A stretch of 64,000 nt of DNA from Georgenia yuyongxinii (GCF_006352065.1 NZ_CP040915.1:2294001-2358000), one strand, 5' to 3'. Shown: positions 9,416 to 19,460, counted from the stretch's first letter. Program-made: numbers and translations. Notes: a model not told the origin generated them from the letters alone.

Positions 9416-10125
9416 CTAGAGACGTTCCGACTCGGCTATCGCGGTGGCGATTCCGTACACGCCCAGTTCCAAGAGAAGGTCCGGAACATCGAGTAGACCC
9501 GCTCGGTGCGTGCGGTCTCGCAATTGAGCGAGCCCCCGCACGACCAATTCGCTAATGTAGGTGCGCGTCGGCGGCAGCGGAAGTCCTAATGTCTGCGGCC
9601 TTGGCACCGTAGACACTAAGGAAACTGGGTGGTCGCGTGGGCATACGACGGTGAATCGATCAGCGCGCTGAGTAGGTCGGCGAATGGCCGAAGGGGATGC
9701 CCACGCAAATGGGGCGCGACCTCTGCGACCGCCTCTCGAACTTCGTCGTCGTCATCATTCATCAGGGACATCAGACTGGACGTAGCCAACTCGACGTTCG
9801 ATGTGCGGTCGATACGCGCTGCACAAACCTCGGCCACGCCCTTACGGACCATCGCGTCCGCCGAGAGTGCTTGAGGCATCAGCTCTGAGCGACCCCATTC
9901 CAGCGCAGCGAATGCACCTAGCGCGCCGCCGGCCACGCGGGCTTCATCCTGTTCCGAGCGCAGCATGCGCTGAATGACTGGATCGATGACCTCTGGGTTG
10001 ACGTTCCCGATGTAGAGCATCAGCTCTTCGACCAAGTCGCTCGCCAGGAACCGATCATCGGCGTCTCTCAACCGCTTGAAGGCGACGAGGGCGTCGGGGC
10101 GAGCGTGGCGCAACGCGGGTGCCAA
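9416..10125 (-). pseudogene. C-terminal part of a HEAT-repeat protein, twice frameshifted
   Basis: From about 10100 the minus strand reads as HEAT-like helical repeats (DDRFLASDLVEELMLYIGNV, later DDDDEVREAVAEVAPHLRGH). The frame stops at 9616, but the sense continues in a second frame as FLSVYGAKAADIRTSAAADA and then in a third as YISELVVRGLAQLRDRTHRA, ending ELGVYGIATAIAESERL. The apparent GTG/TAG overlap at 9616 is therefore a frameshift artefact rather than two coupled genes. The N-terminus is missing because the upstream sequence is relaxase. The function is unknown; I do not recognise the parent family beyond HEAT repeats. Confidence 0.7.
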
Positions 10126-13100
10126 GGTGTGTGCGACGCCCGGCGCAGCTCCGCCACGAGCGCGCCGTACCCGTCGGAGGCGATCGCTTCCTGGGCTTGG
10201 GCCTGGGTCATGCGGCCGACACCGGTGAGGGCACCGAGAACGAGCGCCCGCCACCGATCGCGTTCGGCGGTGGTGGCGATGAGGTCGTACTCGGCTGCGA
10301 GCTGGGCGATACCTGTCCACCTCTCGTGCTCGGCGGTGATGGTCTGGTGTGCGGATATCTCGAGCCCGGAGTGCTTGAGCACCCCGTAGAGCACTGTCCT
10401 TGCCGTGACGTCCGCCGGCTGAGGGGTGGCGTGGGAGTCGTCGGGCTTGTCGAGCGCGACGTAGGCGATGTTGGCGTCCCGGCCGCGGGTCATAGACACG
10501 TACAGGTCTCGCGGGTGGTGGTTCCGGAGACGACGACGTGTGCGGTGTCGACGGTGAGTCCCTGGACGCGGTGGGCGGTGACCACGTAGCCGAGGTCGAC
10601 GTGCCCGCGACGTAGTCGGCGGGCAGCACGACGCTGGCTCCGAGGCGGCGGCCGGCGCGGCGCACCTAAATGGACCCGTCGCGCCGGACGTCGATGACCG
10701 TCCAGCGGTCGCCGTTGCGGACCCAGCCGGTGCGGCCGGTGCGCAGCTTGCGGTCGTTGCGGCGGGTGATGACGAGGTCTCCGGTGCTGGCGCGGGCCGT
10801 GTCCATGAGGGCGACGTCCCGGCCGGGCGAGGTCTCGTGGTCACGGAGGCGTTCGGCGCGGGCGCGCTCGTTGAGCTGGCGCACGGACTCGGCGGAGTCG
10901 GTGACAAGGATGCTGGTGCGCCCGGCGGTCAGGTCGCGCGCCAGGCCTGGTAGGCGGCGTCGATCATCTGGGCGGTGGTGCCCTCGCGCAGCCGGTCGTG
11001 GGTGGCGTAGGTGCCGATGACGTCGACCTCGCCTCGGCGCAGCGCCAGCGAGGCGCGCTTCTCCCAGTCGTGGGTGAAGCGGTGTGCACCTCGCTGAGTT
11101 CGGGGACGTCGTCGCCGCGCGCGTGGACCAGAAGCGCGAAGGCGCCGCCGGCGTCGACGGACTGCAGCCGGGCCCAGTCCCCGACGAGCAGCACCTTCGC
11201 CCCGGCGGCGTGGGCCAGGGCGGTGAGACGGTCCAAGGCACGGGTACCGGCGAGGGTGGCCTCGTCGACGATGAGGAGCTGCCCGGGCCGGAACGCGGCG
11301 CGGCCGCGGGCGTGCTCGTAGAGCCACTTAGCCGTGTTGTCGCACCCGATGCCCAGATCTTCGGCCAGCACCGCGGCTGCGGCGGCGGACGGTGCGAGTC
11401 CACGACCGAGCCGGCGCCGTGCCGGGCCGTCCATGCCGTCTGGAGGACGTGCATCGCGGTGGTTTGTCAGCCCCCGCCGGGCCGACGATGACGTCCACCC
11501 GGCGCCCGGACGTCGCGACGGCCTCGAGCACCCCGGCCTGCTGGGTGGTGAGCGTGTCGCCGTCGTGTCGGACTGCGGCGGCCTGCGCGACCACGGTGGC
11601 GGGCACGCGCGGTGCGGTGCGGTTCCGCTGCGTGTTCGAGCAGCCGGCCTTCGGCGGCCAGCAGGTCCTCGGAGGTGAAGTACGCCCCGTGCCGGGGACG
11701 GAACATGCTGGTCCCGTCGCCACGCTGCCACAGCGCCGGCGTGGGTGCGATCTCCCGTGGGGTCAGCTGCACGGACTGGCCGGCTGCGGCATCGGTGATC
11801 ATTGCGACCTTGGCCTCGCGGTCCTCGATCGTGGCGAACCGCCAGCCCATCGTCTGTCGGGCGGCTTCGGCCCATAGGTTCCAGTGCCGCCAGGTCGAAC
11901 GCCTCTCACCGACCGCGGCGACCACCCGGGCGCCGGGCGCCGCAATCACCTCAATCGGAACCTGATCGGCGGTGTACGCCCCTGCCTGGGAGGAGACGGT
12001 CAGGTGACGTGCCCAACCGATCGGGTCGGTGCCGATGCTCTGCTGAGCGCGCCGACGCCAGGCTTCGGGCAGGTCGGCCAGCGGGGCGGATGGTCTTATC
12101 CGGACGGGTCGCGAGCGTTGCCTGGGCGCGCAGCCGCACGACCGTCGCCGCCGAGGGTGCATGCCGGTGGTTGCGGGCATACTCGGCGATCAGGCGGTCC
12201 TTGGCGATCTCGATGTCGCGGGACCGGCTGGAGAACTCGGCGATCAGCGCGTCGGGGACGCCGGCTATCTCCCACGCCGGGTTGCGGTCCTTACCGCGGG
12301 CACGCTGCTCCCACCGGATCCCGAACGTCCCGGTGAGGCGGTCGGCAAGGACGGCGTTGTAGTACTCCGACAGCGCCACGGTGGAGTGGTGGATCGCCCG
12401 CGAGTCCAGCGTGCGCCACTCGCCGTCGGCCGCGGTACGGGCCTTATTCGCGACCACCAGGTGGGTGTGCAGTTGCGGGTCGCTGGCGCGCGAGTCCCAG
12501 TGGTCGTAGGCCACCGCCGCGACGCCAAACACGTCGACCTGCGCGATGCCCCCGGAACCGACGCGGGTGGCAGCGACCTCGCGCTCGAAGAAGTCCAGCA
12601 CCTGGGCGACGGCCGCTGGTGGGCCTCGACGATCAGCTCTTGGGTGCGGGCATCGGCCACGCCCCACAGCACCGAGACGGACTTCGGCACGGAGAAGGTC
12701 AGGTCGAACCCGGCAACCGAGGTCCGCGGTCCCGCTCGCTCTCCTCGGCCTTGATCCGGGCGACCTCGGCGTCGTACTCCGCGGCGGGGAGCGTGCGGTC
12801 GATTCCTGCGACGCGGGCGGCGATGCGCTCCGCCACGCTCGCGGACCGCTGATACGGGCGCCCAAGGCGGGCCCCGGTCAGCGGGTCACACCCCCGGCCA
12901 AGCAGCGCCTGCAGCTGCTCCGGGGTAACGGTCATCCACGCTTCCAGCTCGCCGTCGCCGAACTGGGAAACACCGGAGCTCATCCAGGTTCCCGGTGGCG
13001 TGCCGGCCTCGGTGTAGTACCGCGTCAGCGCCGAGGTCTGCGACGCCCGGCCGTCGCCGGTCACGACCGAGCGCAGCAAGTACGCATAGCCGTCCCCGGC

Positions 13101-13127
13101 CGACATCACCCGCATCGACACTGTCAC
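10126..13127 (-). pseudogene. TraA/MobF-type conjugative relaxase-helicase, heavily frameshifted
   Basis: The N-terminus (from GTG 13127 behind a TGGAGGTG ribosome site) reads MSAGDGYAYLLRSVV, then ALTRYYTEAGTPPGTW, as in TrwC-type relaxases. FSVPKSVSVLWG and the metal-site segment SDPQLHTHLVVANK follow in other frames. The RecD-like helicase half has a damaged Walker A (GPAGADKP where GPAGAGKT is expected), LLIVDEATLAG, and near the C-terminus DLYVSMTRGRDANIAYVAL. At least nine changes of frame and a stop at 10666 are needed to follow it, so it is dead. The tail beyond about 10126 is lost and replaced by the HEAT fragment. It implies descent from a conjugative or mobilizable element. Confidence 0.85.
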
Positions 13128-13622
13128 GAGCACACCTCCATGACGAAGGTGCGCTCGCTCGACCAGCCTCAGTGCCAGACGTGTGGCCAGCCTCGAAACG
13201 GCAACGAGGACCGCCGCGGTGAAAGGGCAAACGACGGCGACAGCGACCACCTCGACGAGACCGAGCGACGGCGACAGCACCCGCCGCGACGCACCGAACG
13301 ATGACGAACCGGAGCCCTGGCTGACGTTGCCTGTGAAGGAACGTGGAGCACGACCGACCAGGTCGCCGGTGTATCCGGCGGGATGAGCTGGTCGCAGACC
13401 GGGCAACGGTGGGACTACTCCGAGTCCCACCTGCCGCCGAGAACTAACCGCCGTCGGGCCCGGTCCTCCGAGCGGGTCATCCCCGCAGGCGGTCCGGGGC
13501 CAGCGGCACGTGGCCGGCCTCGTAGAGGCTGCGGCGCGAGCGGCGGGAGGAGGGCACCGGACCATTCTCGTCCAGCATCACAGGGGCGTCGTCGCCTGCC
13601 GGGGATCGGTAAAGTCCCCTTG
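13128..13622. other. Decayed region upstream of the relaxase gene
   Basis: No intact gene. On the minus strand, short segments look like former protein, for example RCPVCDQLIPPDTPATW near 13390, with a CxxC zinc-ribbon half, and SLYEAGHVPLAPDRLRG near 13500. They lie in different frames with stops between. They may be remains of small genes that precede traA in mobile elements. Confidence 0.4.
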
Positions 13623-14537
13623 CTACCCGGTCGGAGACGCCCATCGCGTTGCGCGTAGTTCCGTGAGAAACATTCGCACCCCCGGCGAAGGCGTCGGCCC
13701 CTGCCAGACGGCAGCCGCCTCGAGCGGCGGGACCCGCTGGAGCGTGGGCGCCACGTGCACGCCGTCGCCGGCGGTCGACGCCGCCTGCCAGGGCAGCAGC
13801 GTGACGAACGAGGCGGCCGACACGAGCGTCAGTGCCGCGGTGGCGGAGGTGCGTTGCCAAGCGGGCGAGATCCCCGCCCCCTCCCATGCTTGATACACCA
13901 GCAGGTCGAGACCGCCGAAGGAGGACTGCGCCGCGGCCACCACCCATCGATCCCCGCCGAGCTCTCGCAGGTCCACCACGCCGCCACGCGCCGCCGGATG
14001 GTCCCGGGGAAGGACGGCCGCCAGCGGCTCTTGGTGGATGCGCGCGACCTGGAGCCCGGCCGCGGCGGTCGTGCGCAGCTCGTCGGTCGACGCGCAGTAC
14101 ACGATGCCGACGGACGCCCTGCCGTGCCGCACCCGTTCGATGACGTCGTCCGCCTGTGCGTCCTCCACCTCGATGTCAACCCCCGGGAACCGGTGCGCGA
14201 ACGCCGTCAGAACCTCGGGCAGGAGCTTCCACGTCGCTGCCGCCACGGTGGCGATCGTCAGGCGGCCGGACCGTCCAGACCCCAGCTCCCTGGCACCGCC
14301 TACGGCGTCGTCCAGCTCGCTCAGCAGGCGACGCGCCTCACGCGCGAGATGCGATCCCGCGTCCGTCGGTTCGATCCCCCGGGCGTGGCGCAGGAGCAGC
14401 GGTACGCCAACCTCCTTCTCGAGCTGGGCCACGGCGGTGGACAGCGGCGGCTGCGTCATGAGCAGCCGCTGTGCCGCGCGGGTGAACGAGCGCTCCTCCA
14501 CCACGGTGACGAAGTAGCGCAGGTGCCGAAGTTCCAT
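13623..14537 (-). CDS. LysR-family transcriptional regulator
   Basis: A 304-residue protein starting MELRHLRYFVTVVEERSFTR, the classic LysR winged-helix N-terminus (residues 1-60, with RAAQRLLMTQPPLSTAVAQL as the HTH). An effector-binding domain of two Rossmann-like lobes follows from about residue 90 (GRLTIATVAAATWKLLPEVL). The frame is open further upstream, but family similarity begins at this ATG. It is divergent from the metallo-hydrolase/GH3 cluster starting at 14785, which is the standard arrangement for a LysR protein and its target. The inducer is unknown and is presumably a pathway intermediate. Confidence 0.92.
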   Translation of the reverse strand: MELRHLRYFVTVVEERSFTRAAQRLLMTQPPLSTAVAQLEKEVGVPLLLRHARGIEPTDAGSHLAREARRLLSELDDAVGGARELGSGRSGRLTIATVAAATWKLLPEVLTAFAHRFPGVDIEVEDAQADDVIERVRHGRASVGIVYCASTDELRTTAAAGLQVARIHQEPLAAVLPRDHPAARGGVVDLRELGGDRWVVAAAQSSFGGLDLLVYQAWEGAGISPAWQRTSATAALTLVSAASFVTLLPWQAASTAGDGVHVAPTLQRVPPLEAAAVWQGPTPSPGVRMFLTELRATRWASPTG

Positions 14538-14542
14538 GCTCG

Positions 14543-14565
14543 AACTATACGTGCCACATATAGGT
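14543..14565. promoter_or_regulatory. Candidate LysR operator
   Basis: An imperfect inverted repeat AACTATA-N9-TATAGGT (6 of 7 positions match) contains the T-N11-A core of LysR boxes. It lies just upstream of the LysR start in an AT-rich patch of the 247-bp divergent intergenic region. It would suit autoregulation plus activation of the cluster at 14785. Position and motif only. Confidence 0.45.
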
Positions 14566-14784
14566 ACAGGGCCATATTGGGATTGGACACACTTCCACGC
14601 CCGCACGCACACTATTTGCAAGGGCCGGGGCGACAATTTCTCCGGCCGACGACAGCGGGAACAACTTCGCCTTTGGCGTGCGAATTTCCTATCTGAACAC
14701 GGCGACCGAGAAACGGTTGTCCAGTTTGGCCGAAATTCCGCGCATTGCTTTTCAGAAGGTGTGACTCGATGAGTGGAACAGGTA

Positions 14785-15792
14785 ATGACGACTGACAATC
14801 TTGGCGACGTCTCCGTCACGTGGTGGGGCGCTTCCGCCGTCGCGATCGAGTTCGACTCGTATCGGGCGATCATCGACCCGGTCCTCGTCCCCGACGCCGG
14901 GGACTGTTTCGACTACGTGCTGGTCACCCGTGAGGACCACGACCACTGCCACGAACCCACGCTCCGGCGGATCGTTGCGGGCGACCGCTTCACGCGGATG
15001 CTTGCGGCGAGCGGGTGCGCCCAGGCGTCGCGCCTGGACGTGCCGTCCCTGGGGGACGGCGACCTGGGCTTCGTCGAGCCCGCGGCGCTGACACTCATGC
15101 ACCCCAAGTACACCCGGCGCGGCGGCGCGGCGGCGTCCGGGGCGGTCGTCGAGGTGTCGTTGCCGGGATTCCGGGTGGAGGCGACGGAGAGCAACGAGCA
15201 CGACTCGCTGACCCTCCTCGGCTCCCGCGCCTGGGGCAAGCGCTACCTGCCCGCCGACGGGACGCCCTGGCCGGCCGGCCGTGGGCCGCTCGCGCCCTTC
15301 GGCGCGCTGCCGCCGCTCGGGTTCGTGGTCACGGCGGAGAACGGCTTCAGCGTCTGGCACCCGGGGGACCTGCAGATCGGGTACGACGCGCTCTACCGTC
15401 TGGCAGGCCGCGTCGACCTCATGCTGTGGCCCCTGAACCCGATGCTCGGGGCCGAGCTGCCGGTGATGGAGATCGTCCGCCCTCGCATGGTCCTGCCGAT
15501 CCACTACCGGCCCGCATCGCAGTCACCGCCCGCGGTGGCCGAGGGCTTGCGGTTCACCGACCCGTTCTCGGGCCGGCCCCACGACGGCGCCGGCATGGCC
15601 GCGTACCGCGAGGAGATCAGATCGCTCATCGCCCACGGGTGGTCCGCCAGCCCCCGTGACGCCGAGCAGCGGATCGACGACCTCCGGCCGGCGATCCACG
15701 ACCTCGGTGCCGAGCTGCTCACGCCACTGCCCGGTGAGCCGGTCCGCCTCCAGACCCGCACGATCGAGCCCGCGATGGGAGCTGCACGATGA
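14785..15792 (+). CDS. UlaG-like metallo-beta-lactamase-fold hydrolase 1
   Basis: A 335-residue protein with an MBL fold related to UlaG-type lactonases and metal-dependent hydrolases. Strand markers include VTWWGASAVAIEF (10-22), the metal-motif region TREDHDH (48-54), VWHPGDL near residue 191 and VLPIHYRP near residue 236. The usual HxHxDH reads R-E-D-H-D-H here, so the first two histidine ligands are replaced. The stop overlaps the next gene start by 4 bp (ATGA). A GTG at 14773 is possible; the ATG at 14785 matches the start of its partner. It is the first gene of the LysR-linked cluster. Its substrate is unknown; a sugar lactone or related ring-opening reaction is a guess from the family. 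Confidence 0.82.
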   Translation: MTTDNLGDVSVTWWGASAVAIEFDSYRAIIDPVLVPDAGDCFDYVLVTREDHDHCHEPTLRRIVAGDRFTRMLAASGCAQASRLDVPSLGDGDLGFVEPAALTLMHPKYTRRGGAAASGAVVEVSLPGFRVEATESNEHDSLTLLGSRAWGKRYLPADGTPWPAGRGPLAPFGALPPLGFVVTAENGFSVWHPGDLQIGYDALYRLAGRVDLMLWPLNPMLGAELPVMEIVRPRMVLPIHYRPASQSPPAVAEGLRFTDPFSGRPHDGAGMAAYREEIRSLIAHGWSASPRDAEQRIDDLRPAIHDLGAELLTPLPGEPVRLQTRTIEPAMGAAR

Positions 15793-16727
15793 GCACCGAC
15801 TCGGTGACCTGGCACGGCGCCTCCGGCGTCGAGATCGACGTCAACGGCAAGCGGGTCATGGTGGATCCGTACATGCTTCCGGCAAACGTCCGAGCCCCGC
15901 ACTACATCTGCGTCACGCACAACGACCACGACCACTTCGACGAGCCGACGATCATGGGGCTCACCGAGCAGCCTGGTTTCGAGCGCCTGATCCTCACCCG
16001 GAGCTGCGTGGAGATCGACCGGCTCGACTCCCCTGCGCCCGGTCTCTCGCGGAATCTCTCCTTCGTCCGGGACGACCAGGTCACGGTCATGTACCCCAAG
16101 TACGTCCGGACCCCGGGCGACCGGCACACCGGCCCCACCGAGCTCGAGCTCGACGAGTTCCGCATCGAGGGCATCGACAGCAGCGAGCGGCCCGAGCACT
16201 ACCGCCTGGACCCGTTGTCACCGCCGCGTTGGCCGGAGATCGCCGGGCCCTACGTCGGTCACGCCGAGTTCCCCAACCTCGGGTACCTCATCACGGCGAG
16301 GTCCGTCGGCCTGACCTTCTACCACCCGGGCGACCTGCACGAGCTGTTCAACGCCCACCGGGACCTGCGCGGCACGGTCGACGTGCTGTTCTTCCCGGTA
16401 CCGAAGTTCACCGGCATGGAGATCGCCGTGGTCGACATGCTCCGGCCTCGGGTGGTCATCCCGATCCACCACCGCCCGGACGAGCCGGACTTCCCCATCC
16501 CGCTCGAGGTGCCAGAAGGGTTCGACCCGTTCCCGTCCGACTTCGAGGAGTTCCGCGACGCCAAGCAGGTCATCATGCACGGCCACTGGTACGGCGGCGA
16601 CGACCGGCCGCTCGAGCGCATGGAAGAGCTACGGCCTCGCTTCGAGGCGCTCGGGGCGTCGATCGAGATTCTGCGCGCCGGCAAGCCACGCCCGATCGCG
16701 AGCATCGGAGCCCTCCATGCCAGCTGA
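15789..16727 (+). CDS. UlaG-like metallo-beta-lactamase-fold hydrolase 2
   Basis: A 312-residue paralogue of the preceding protein, translated by 4-bp overlap. It begins MSTDSVTWHGASGVEIDVNG. The motif region is THNDHDH (43-49): the first His is kept and the second is Asp. FYHPGDLHE and VVIPIHHRP supply the C-terminal ligands. Because it keeps one more ligand than its partner, it may be the more active of the pair. Both share an unusual DHDH-x-x-EPT pattern, so this is a distinct subfamily rather than random decay. Its last 11 bp overlap the dehydrogenase gene. Confidence 0.84.
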   Translation: MSTDSVTWHGASGVEIDVNGKRVMVDPYMLPANVRAPHYICVTHNDHDHFDEPTIMGLTEQPGFERLILTRSCVEIDRLDSPAPGLSRNLSFVRDDQVTVMYPKYVRTPGDRHTGPTELELDEFRIEGIDSSERPEHYRLDPLSPPRWPEIAGPYVGHAEFPNLGYLITARSVGLTFYHPGDLHELFNAHRDLRGTVDVLFFPVPKFTGMEIAVVDMLRPRVVIPIHHRPDEPDFPIPLEVPEGFDPFPSDFEEFRDAKQVIMHGHWYGGDDRPLERMEELRPRFEALGASIEILRAGKPRPIASIGALHAS

Positions 16728-17865
16728 GCAGCTGACGTCCGTGCCGGCCGACCTGGCGCCGTCAGACGGTGTGACAGCGCCGGTCGGGTTTGCCCTCGTC
16801 GGGGCAGGGACGATCGCGCGGGTCACCGCGGACGCGATCTCCCGGCTCGACGGAGCCGAGCTGCGACTGGTTGTCGACCGCAGCGCCGCCTCCGCCGCGG
16901 CGCTCGCGGACGAGTACGGCGCGCAGTGGAGCGATGACGTGCCCGGCTACCTGTCCGCACCCGCGGCCGCCTCCGTCGACGTGGTCGTCGTCTCGACGCC
17001 GTCGGGCTCGCACGCCGACCTAGTCGTGCCCGCCCTCGAGGCTGCCAAGGACGTCCTGGTCGAGAAGCCGCTCGAGATCACCCTCGATGCGGCCCAGCGG
17101 ATCATTGACGCCGAGGTGCGCACCGGCCGGGTCGTCGGCGTGGTCTCCCAGCACAGGTTCGACCGCGCCAGCGAGCGGGTCGTCGACGCCGTACGATCCG
17201 GCCGCCTCGGCCGTCTCACCTCGGCGATCGCCTCGTGCGCCTGGTGGCGCAGCCAGGCCTACTACGACTCCAGCGGGTGGCGCGGCACTTGGGCGCTCGA
17301 CGGCGGCGGCGCCGCGATGAACCAGGGCATCCACGTCATCGACCTCATGCTCGCCGTGATGGGGGACCCGGTCGAGGTCTTCGCCCATACCTCTCGGCTG
17401 GCTCACGAGCGGATCGAGGTCGAGGACACGGCGGTCGCCACCGTGCGGTTCGCGAGCGGCGCCCTCGGGGCCGTCCACGCGACGACCGCCGCCTACCCGG
17501 GGGTCGAGACGAGCCTGCGGATCTTCGGCGACCGGGGTTCCGCCGCGATCATCGACGACGAGCTCGCCTACTTCCACGTCAGGGGCGACGGCGACGCCGA
17601 GCGCGTCATGGGCCCCGGGCCCGGCCCGAGCACCAACCAGGCGACCGACGACGACCGCCTCACCCGGGCAGAGCTCGGGCTCGGCCCCTCCCACGGCCAC
17701 CAGCTCCGCGACATGGTGCGGGTCGTGCGCGCCCGCCGGCACGGTGATCCCCGTGCGGCCCCCCGCGTGGGCACGCGCGAGGGCCACCAGGCCCTCGCCC
17801 TGATACTCGCCATGTACGAGTCGGCGAGCACCGGCACGAAGGTTCGTATCCCCGCCGCCCCCTGA
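16717..17865 (+). CDS. Gfo/Idh/MocA family NAD(P)-dependent dehydrogenase
   Basis: A 382-residue oxidoreductase. The Rossmann N-terminus has FALVGAGTIARVTADAI (about 26-42), and the EKP motif of the family is in VLVEKPLEITLDAA near residue 113. The C-terminal alpha/beta domain has GGGAAMNQGIHVIDLMLAV, including the conserved Gly-x-His-x-x-Asp. Such enzymes oxidise a sugar, inositol or sugar-acid hydroxyl, often to a 3-keto product. It overlaps the upstream hydrolase gene by 11 bp and so belongs to the same transcript. With a GH3 glycosidase and sugar transporter downstream, it most likely oxidises the imported glycoside or its released sugar. Confidence 0.9.
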   Translation: MPAEQLTSVPADLAPSDGVTAPVGFALVGAGTIARVTADAISRLDGAELRLVVDRSAASAAALADEYGAQWSDDVPGYLSAPAAASVDVVVVSTPSGSHADLVVPALEAAKDVLVEKPLEITLDAAQRIIDAEVRTGRVVGVVSQHRFDRASERVVDAVRSGRLGRLTSAIASCAWWRSQAYYDSSGWRGTWALDGGGAAMNQGIHVIDLMLAVMGDPVEVFAHTSRLAHERIEVEDTAVATVRFASGALGAVHATTAAYPGVETSLRIFGDRGSAAIIDDELAYFHVRGDGDAERVMGPGPGPSTNQATDDDRLTRAELGLGPSHGHQLRDMVRVVRARRHGDPRAAPRVGTREGHQALALILAMYESASTGTKVRIPAAP

Positions 17866-17939
17866 CGGGGGCCACAAGCGCCCGCCGTTCCACCGTCCCT
17901 GTCCACCGCCTCGTGCCATCGTCGACACAGGAGTCCCCC

Positions 17940-19367
17940 ATGCAAGTCACCACGTCCACCACCACCCGCGCCTCGACGGGCGGCAAGCTCACCCTCCGCA
18001 ACTACCTCGGCTACGCCGCGGGCGACGCCGCCAACGGGCTCTCCTGGTCCATGGCCGGCATGTTCCTGACGCTCTACTACACCAACGTCGTCGGCATCGA
18101 GGGCGCCGTCATCGGCACGATGCTCCTCGTCGTCCGCTTCGTCGACGCCTTCACCGACCTGCTCGCCGGCCGGGCCATCGACGCCAAGAAGCCAGGCCGG
18201 CTCGGCAAGTTCCGGCCGTTCATCCTGTGGTTCTCCCTGCCCCTGATGCTCACCAACATGGCGATCTACTCGGCAAAGTGGTTCTTCCCGGAGATCTCCG
18301 GCACGGCCGCCGTGGTGTACATGTACGTCACCTACCTGCTGATGGCCTCGGTGTTCATGACGCTCGTCAACATCGCCTACGGCGCCATGGCGCCCTCGCT
18401 GACCCAGGACCCAGCCGAACGCAGCAAGCTCTCCGCCTTCCGCATGTACGGGGCCGCGATCGCCGTGCTCGTGCTCGCCTTCGTCATCTCCCCGCAGATC
18501 AAGGCCTACCTCGAGGACCCGGCGGCCCTCCAGCGGTCGCTGTTCATCACCACTGGCGCGTTCGTCCTCGTGGGAATGGCGCTCTACCTTTTCCTGGTCT
18601 TCAACACCAAGGAGAAGGTGCTCCGACCGATGGACACCGTCACGCTGCGGGACAGCCTCCGCACCTTCACCACCAACGGGCCGCTGCGCTGGCTCTCGCT
18701 CGGGTCGGTGCTCTACCTCGCCGGCACGACCGCGTTCTCCACGCTGGGCTCCTATATCGCCATCTACGTCCAGCAGGACGCCGGGTACATCGCCTGGAAC
18801 ATCCTCGCCCAGACAGCTGGACTGTTCGCCGTCGGGCCGTTCATCCCGCTGATCGTGCGCACCATCGGCAAGCGCACGGGCTACCTGATCCTCGGTGGCA
18901 CCACCCTCGTGGCAGCGGCCTTGCTGGCTTTCGGACCGCTCTCGACCGTCCCCGCCCTGGGCCTCGTCGCCTTCTTCGTCGCCGGCATCGGGATCTACGG
19001 TGTGAACACCCTCATGTGGGCGCTGGAGGCGGACACCGTCGAGTACGGCGAGTGGCGCACCGGGCTTCGCACGGAGGGCACCACGTACGCCGGCTTCTCG
19101 TTCACCCGGAAGATGGGTCAGGCCTTCGGCGGTTTCGTCGGCGGACTGGCACTGACCTGGGCTGGCTTCAGCGCGCAGCAGGCCTCCACCGGCGGCCAGC
19201 AGGCCGCAGGTGTGGGTGTCAGCATCCAGCTTTGGGCGGGCCTGATCCTCGGCGCGTTCTCGATCCTCTCCGTCGCCGTGATGTTCTTCTACCCGCTGAC
19301 GGAGGCCAAGTTCCGCGAGATCACGGCCGAGATCGCCGTGCGGCGGGCTGCAGCCGAACAGTCCTGA
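17940..19367 (+). CDS. GPH-family glycoside/sugar:cation symporter (MFS)
   Basis: A 475-residue membrane transporter of the glycoside-pentoside-hexuronide:cation symporter family (MelB/XylP type). It has NYLGYAAGDAANGLSW near the N-terminus and about 12 hydrophobic segments. The loop DLLAGRAIDAKKPGRLGKFR corresponds to the family's conserved basic loop after TM2. The start is the ATG at 17940 behind CAGGAGTCCCCC. It sits 75 bp after the dehydrogenase and is followed by a strong hairpin. It probably imports the substrate of the cluster with Na+ or H+. Confidence 0.9.
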   Translation: MQVTTSTTTRASTGGKLTLRNYLGYAAGDAANGLSWSMAGMFLTLYYTNVVGIEGAVIGTMLLVVRFVDAFTDLLAGRAIDAKKPGRLGKFRPFILWFSLPLMLTNMAIYSAKWFFPEISGTAAVVYMYVTYLLMASVFMTLVNIAYGAMAPSLTQDPAERSKLSAFRMYGAAIAVLVLAFVISPQIKAYLEDPAALQRSLFITTGAFVLVGMALYLFLVFNTKEKVLRPMDTVTLRDSLRTFTTNGPLRWLSLGSVLYLAGTTAFSTLGSYIAIYVQQDAGYIAWNILAQTAGLFAVGPFIPLIVRTIGKRTGYLILGGTTLVAAALLAFGPLSTVPALGLVAFFVAGIGIYGVNTLMWALEADTVEYGEWRTGLRTEGTTYAGFSFTRKMGQAFGGFVGGLALTWAGFSAQQASTGGQQAAGVGVSIQLWAGLILGAFSILSVAVMFFYPLTEAKFREITAEIAVRRAAAEQS

Positions 19368-19379
19368 GGAGCCGAGGAG

Positions 19380-19413
19380 CTCGGCGGGGCGGGTCTTCGC
19401 CCGCCCCGCCGAG
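19380..19413 (+). terminator. Hairpin terminator after the symporter gene
   Basis: A perfect 14-bp stem (CTCGGCGGGGCGGG with its complement) closes a 6-base loop TCTTCG, 12 bp after the symporter stop. No U-tract follows, as is common in high-GC actinobacteria. It may only attenuate transcription into the downstream VOC and GH3 genes. Confidence 0.75.
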
Positions 19414-19460
19414 CCCGGCGTTCGATCTTCCCGACACTCCACCGAAAAGAGGACCAGCCC

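Noticed and set aside
9416-9616. Separate 66-residue gene translationally coupled to a HEAT protein
   Set aside because: The third reading frame bridges the two pieces with matching sequence, so this is one frameshifted gene.
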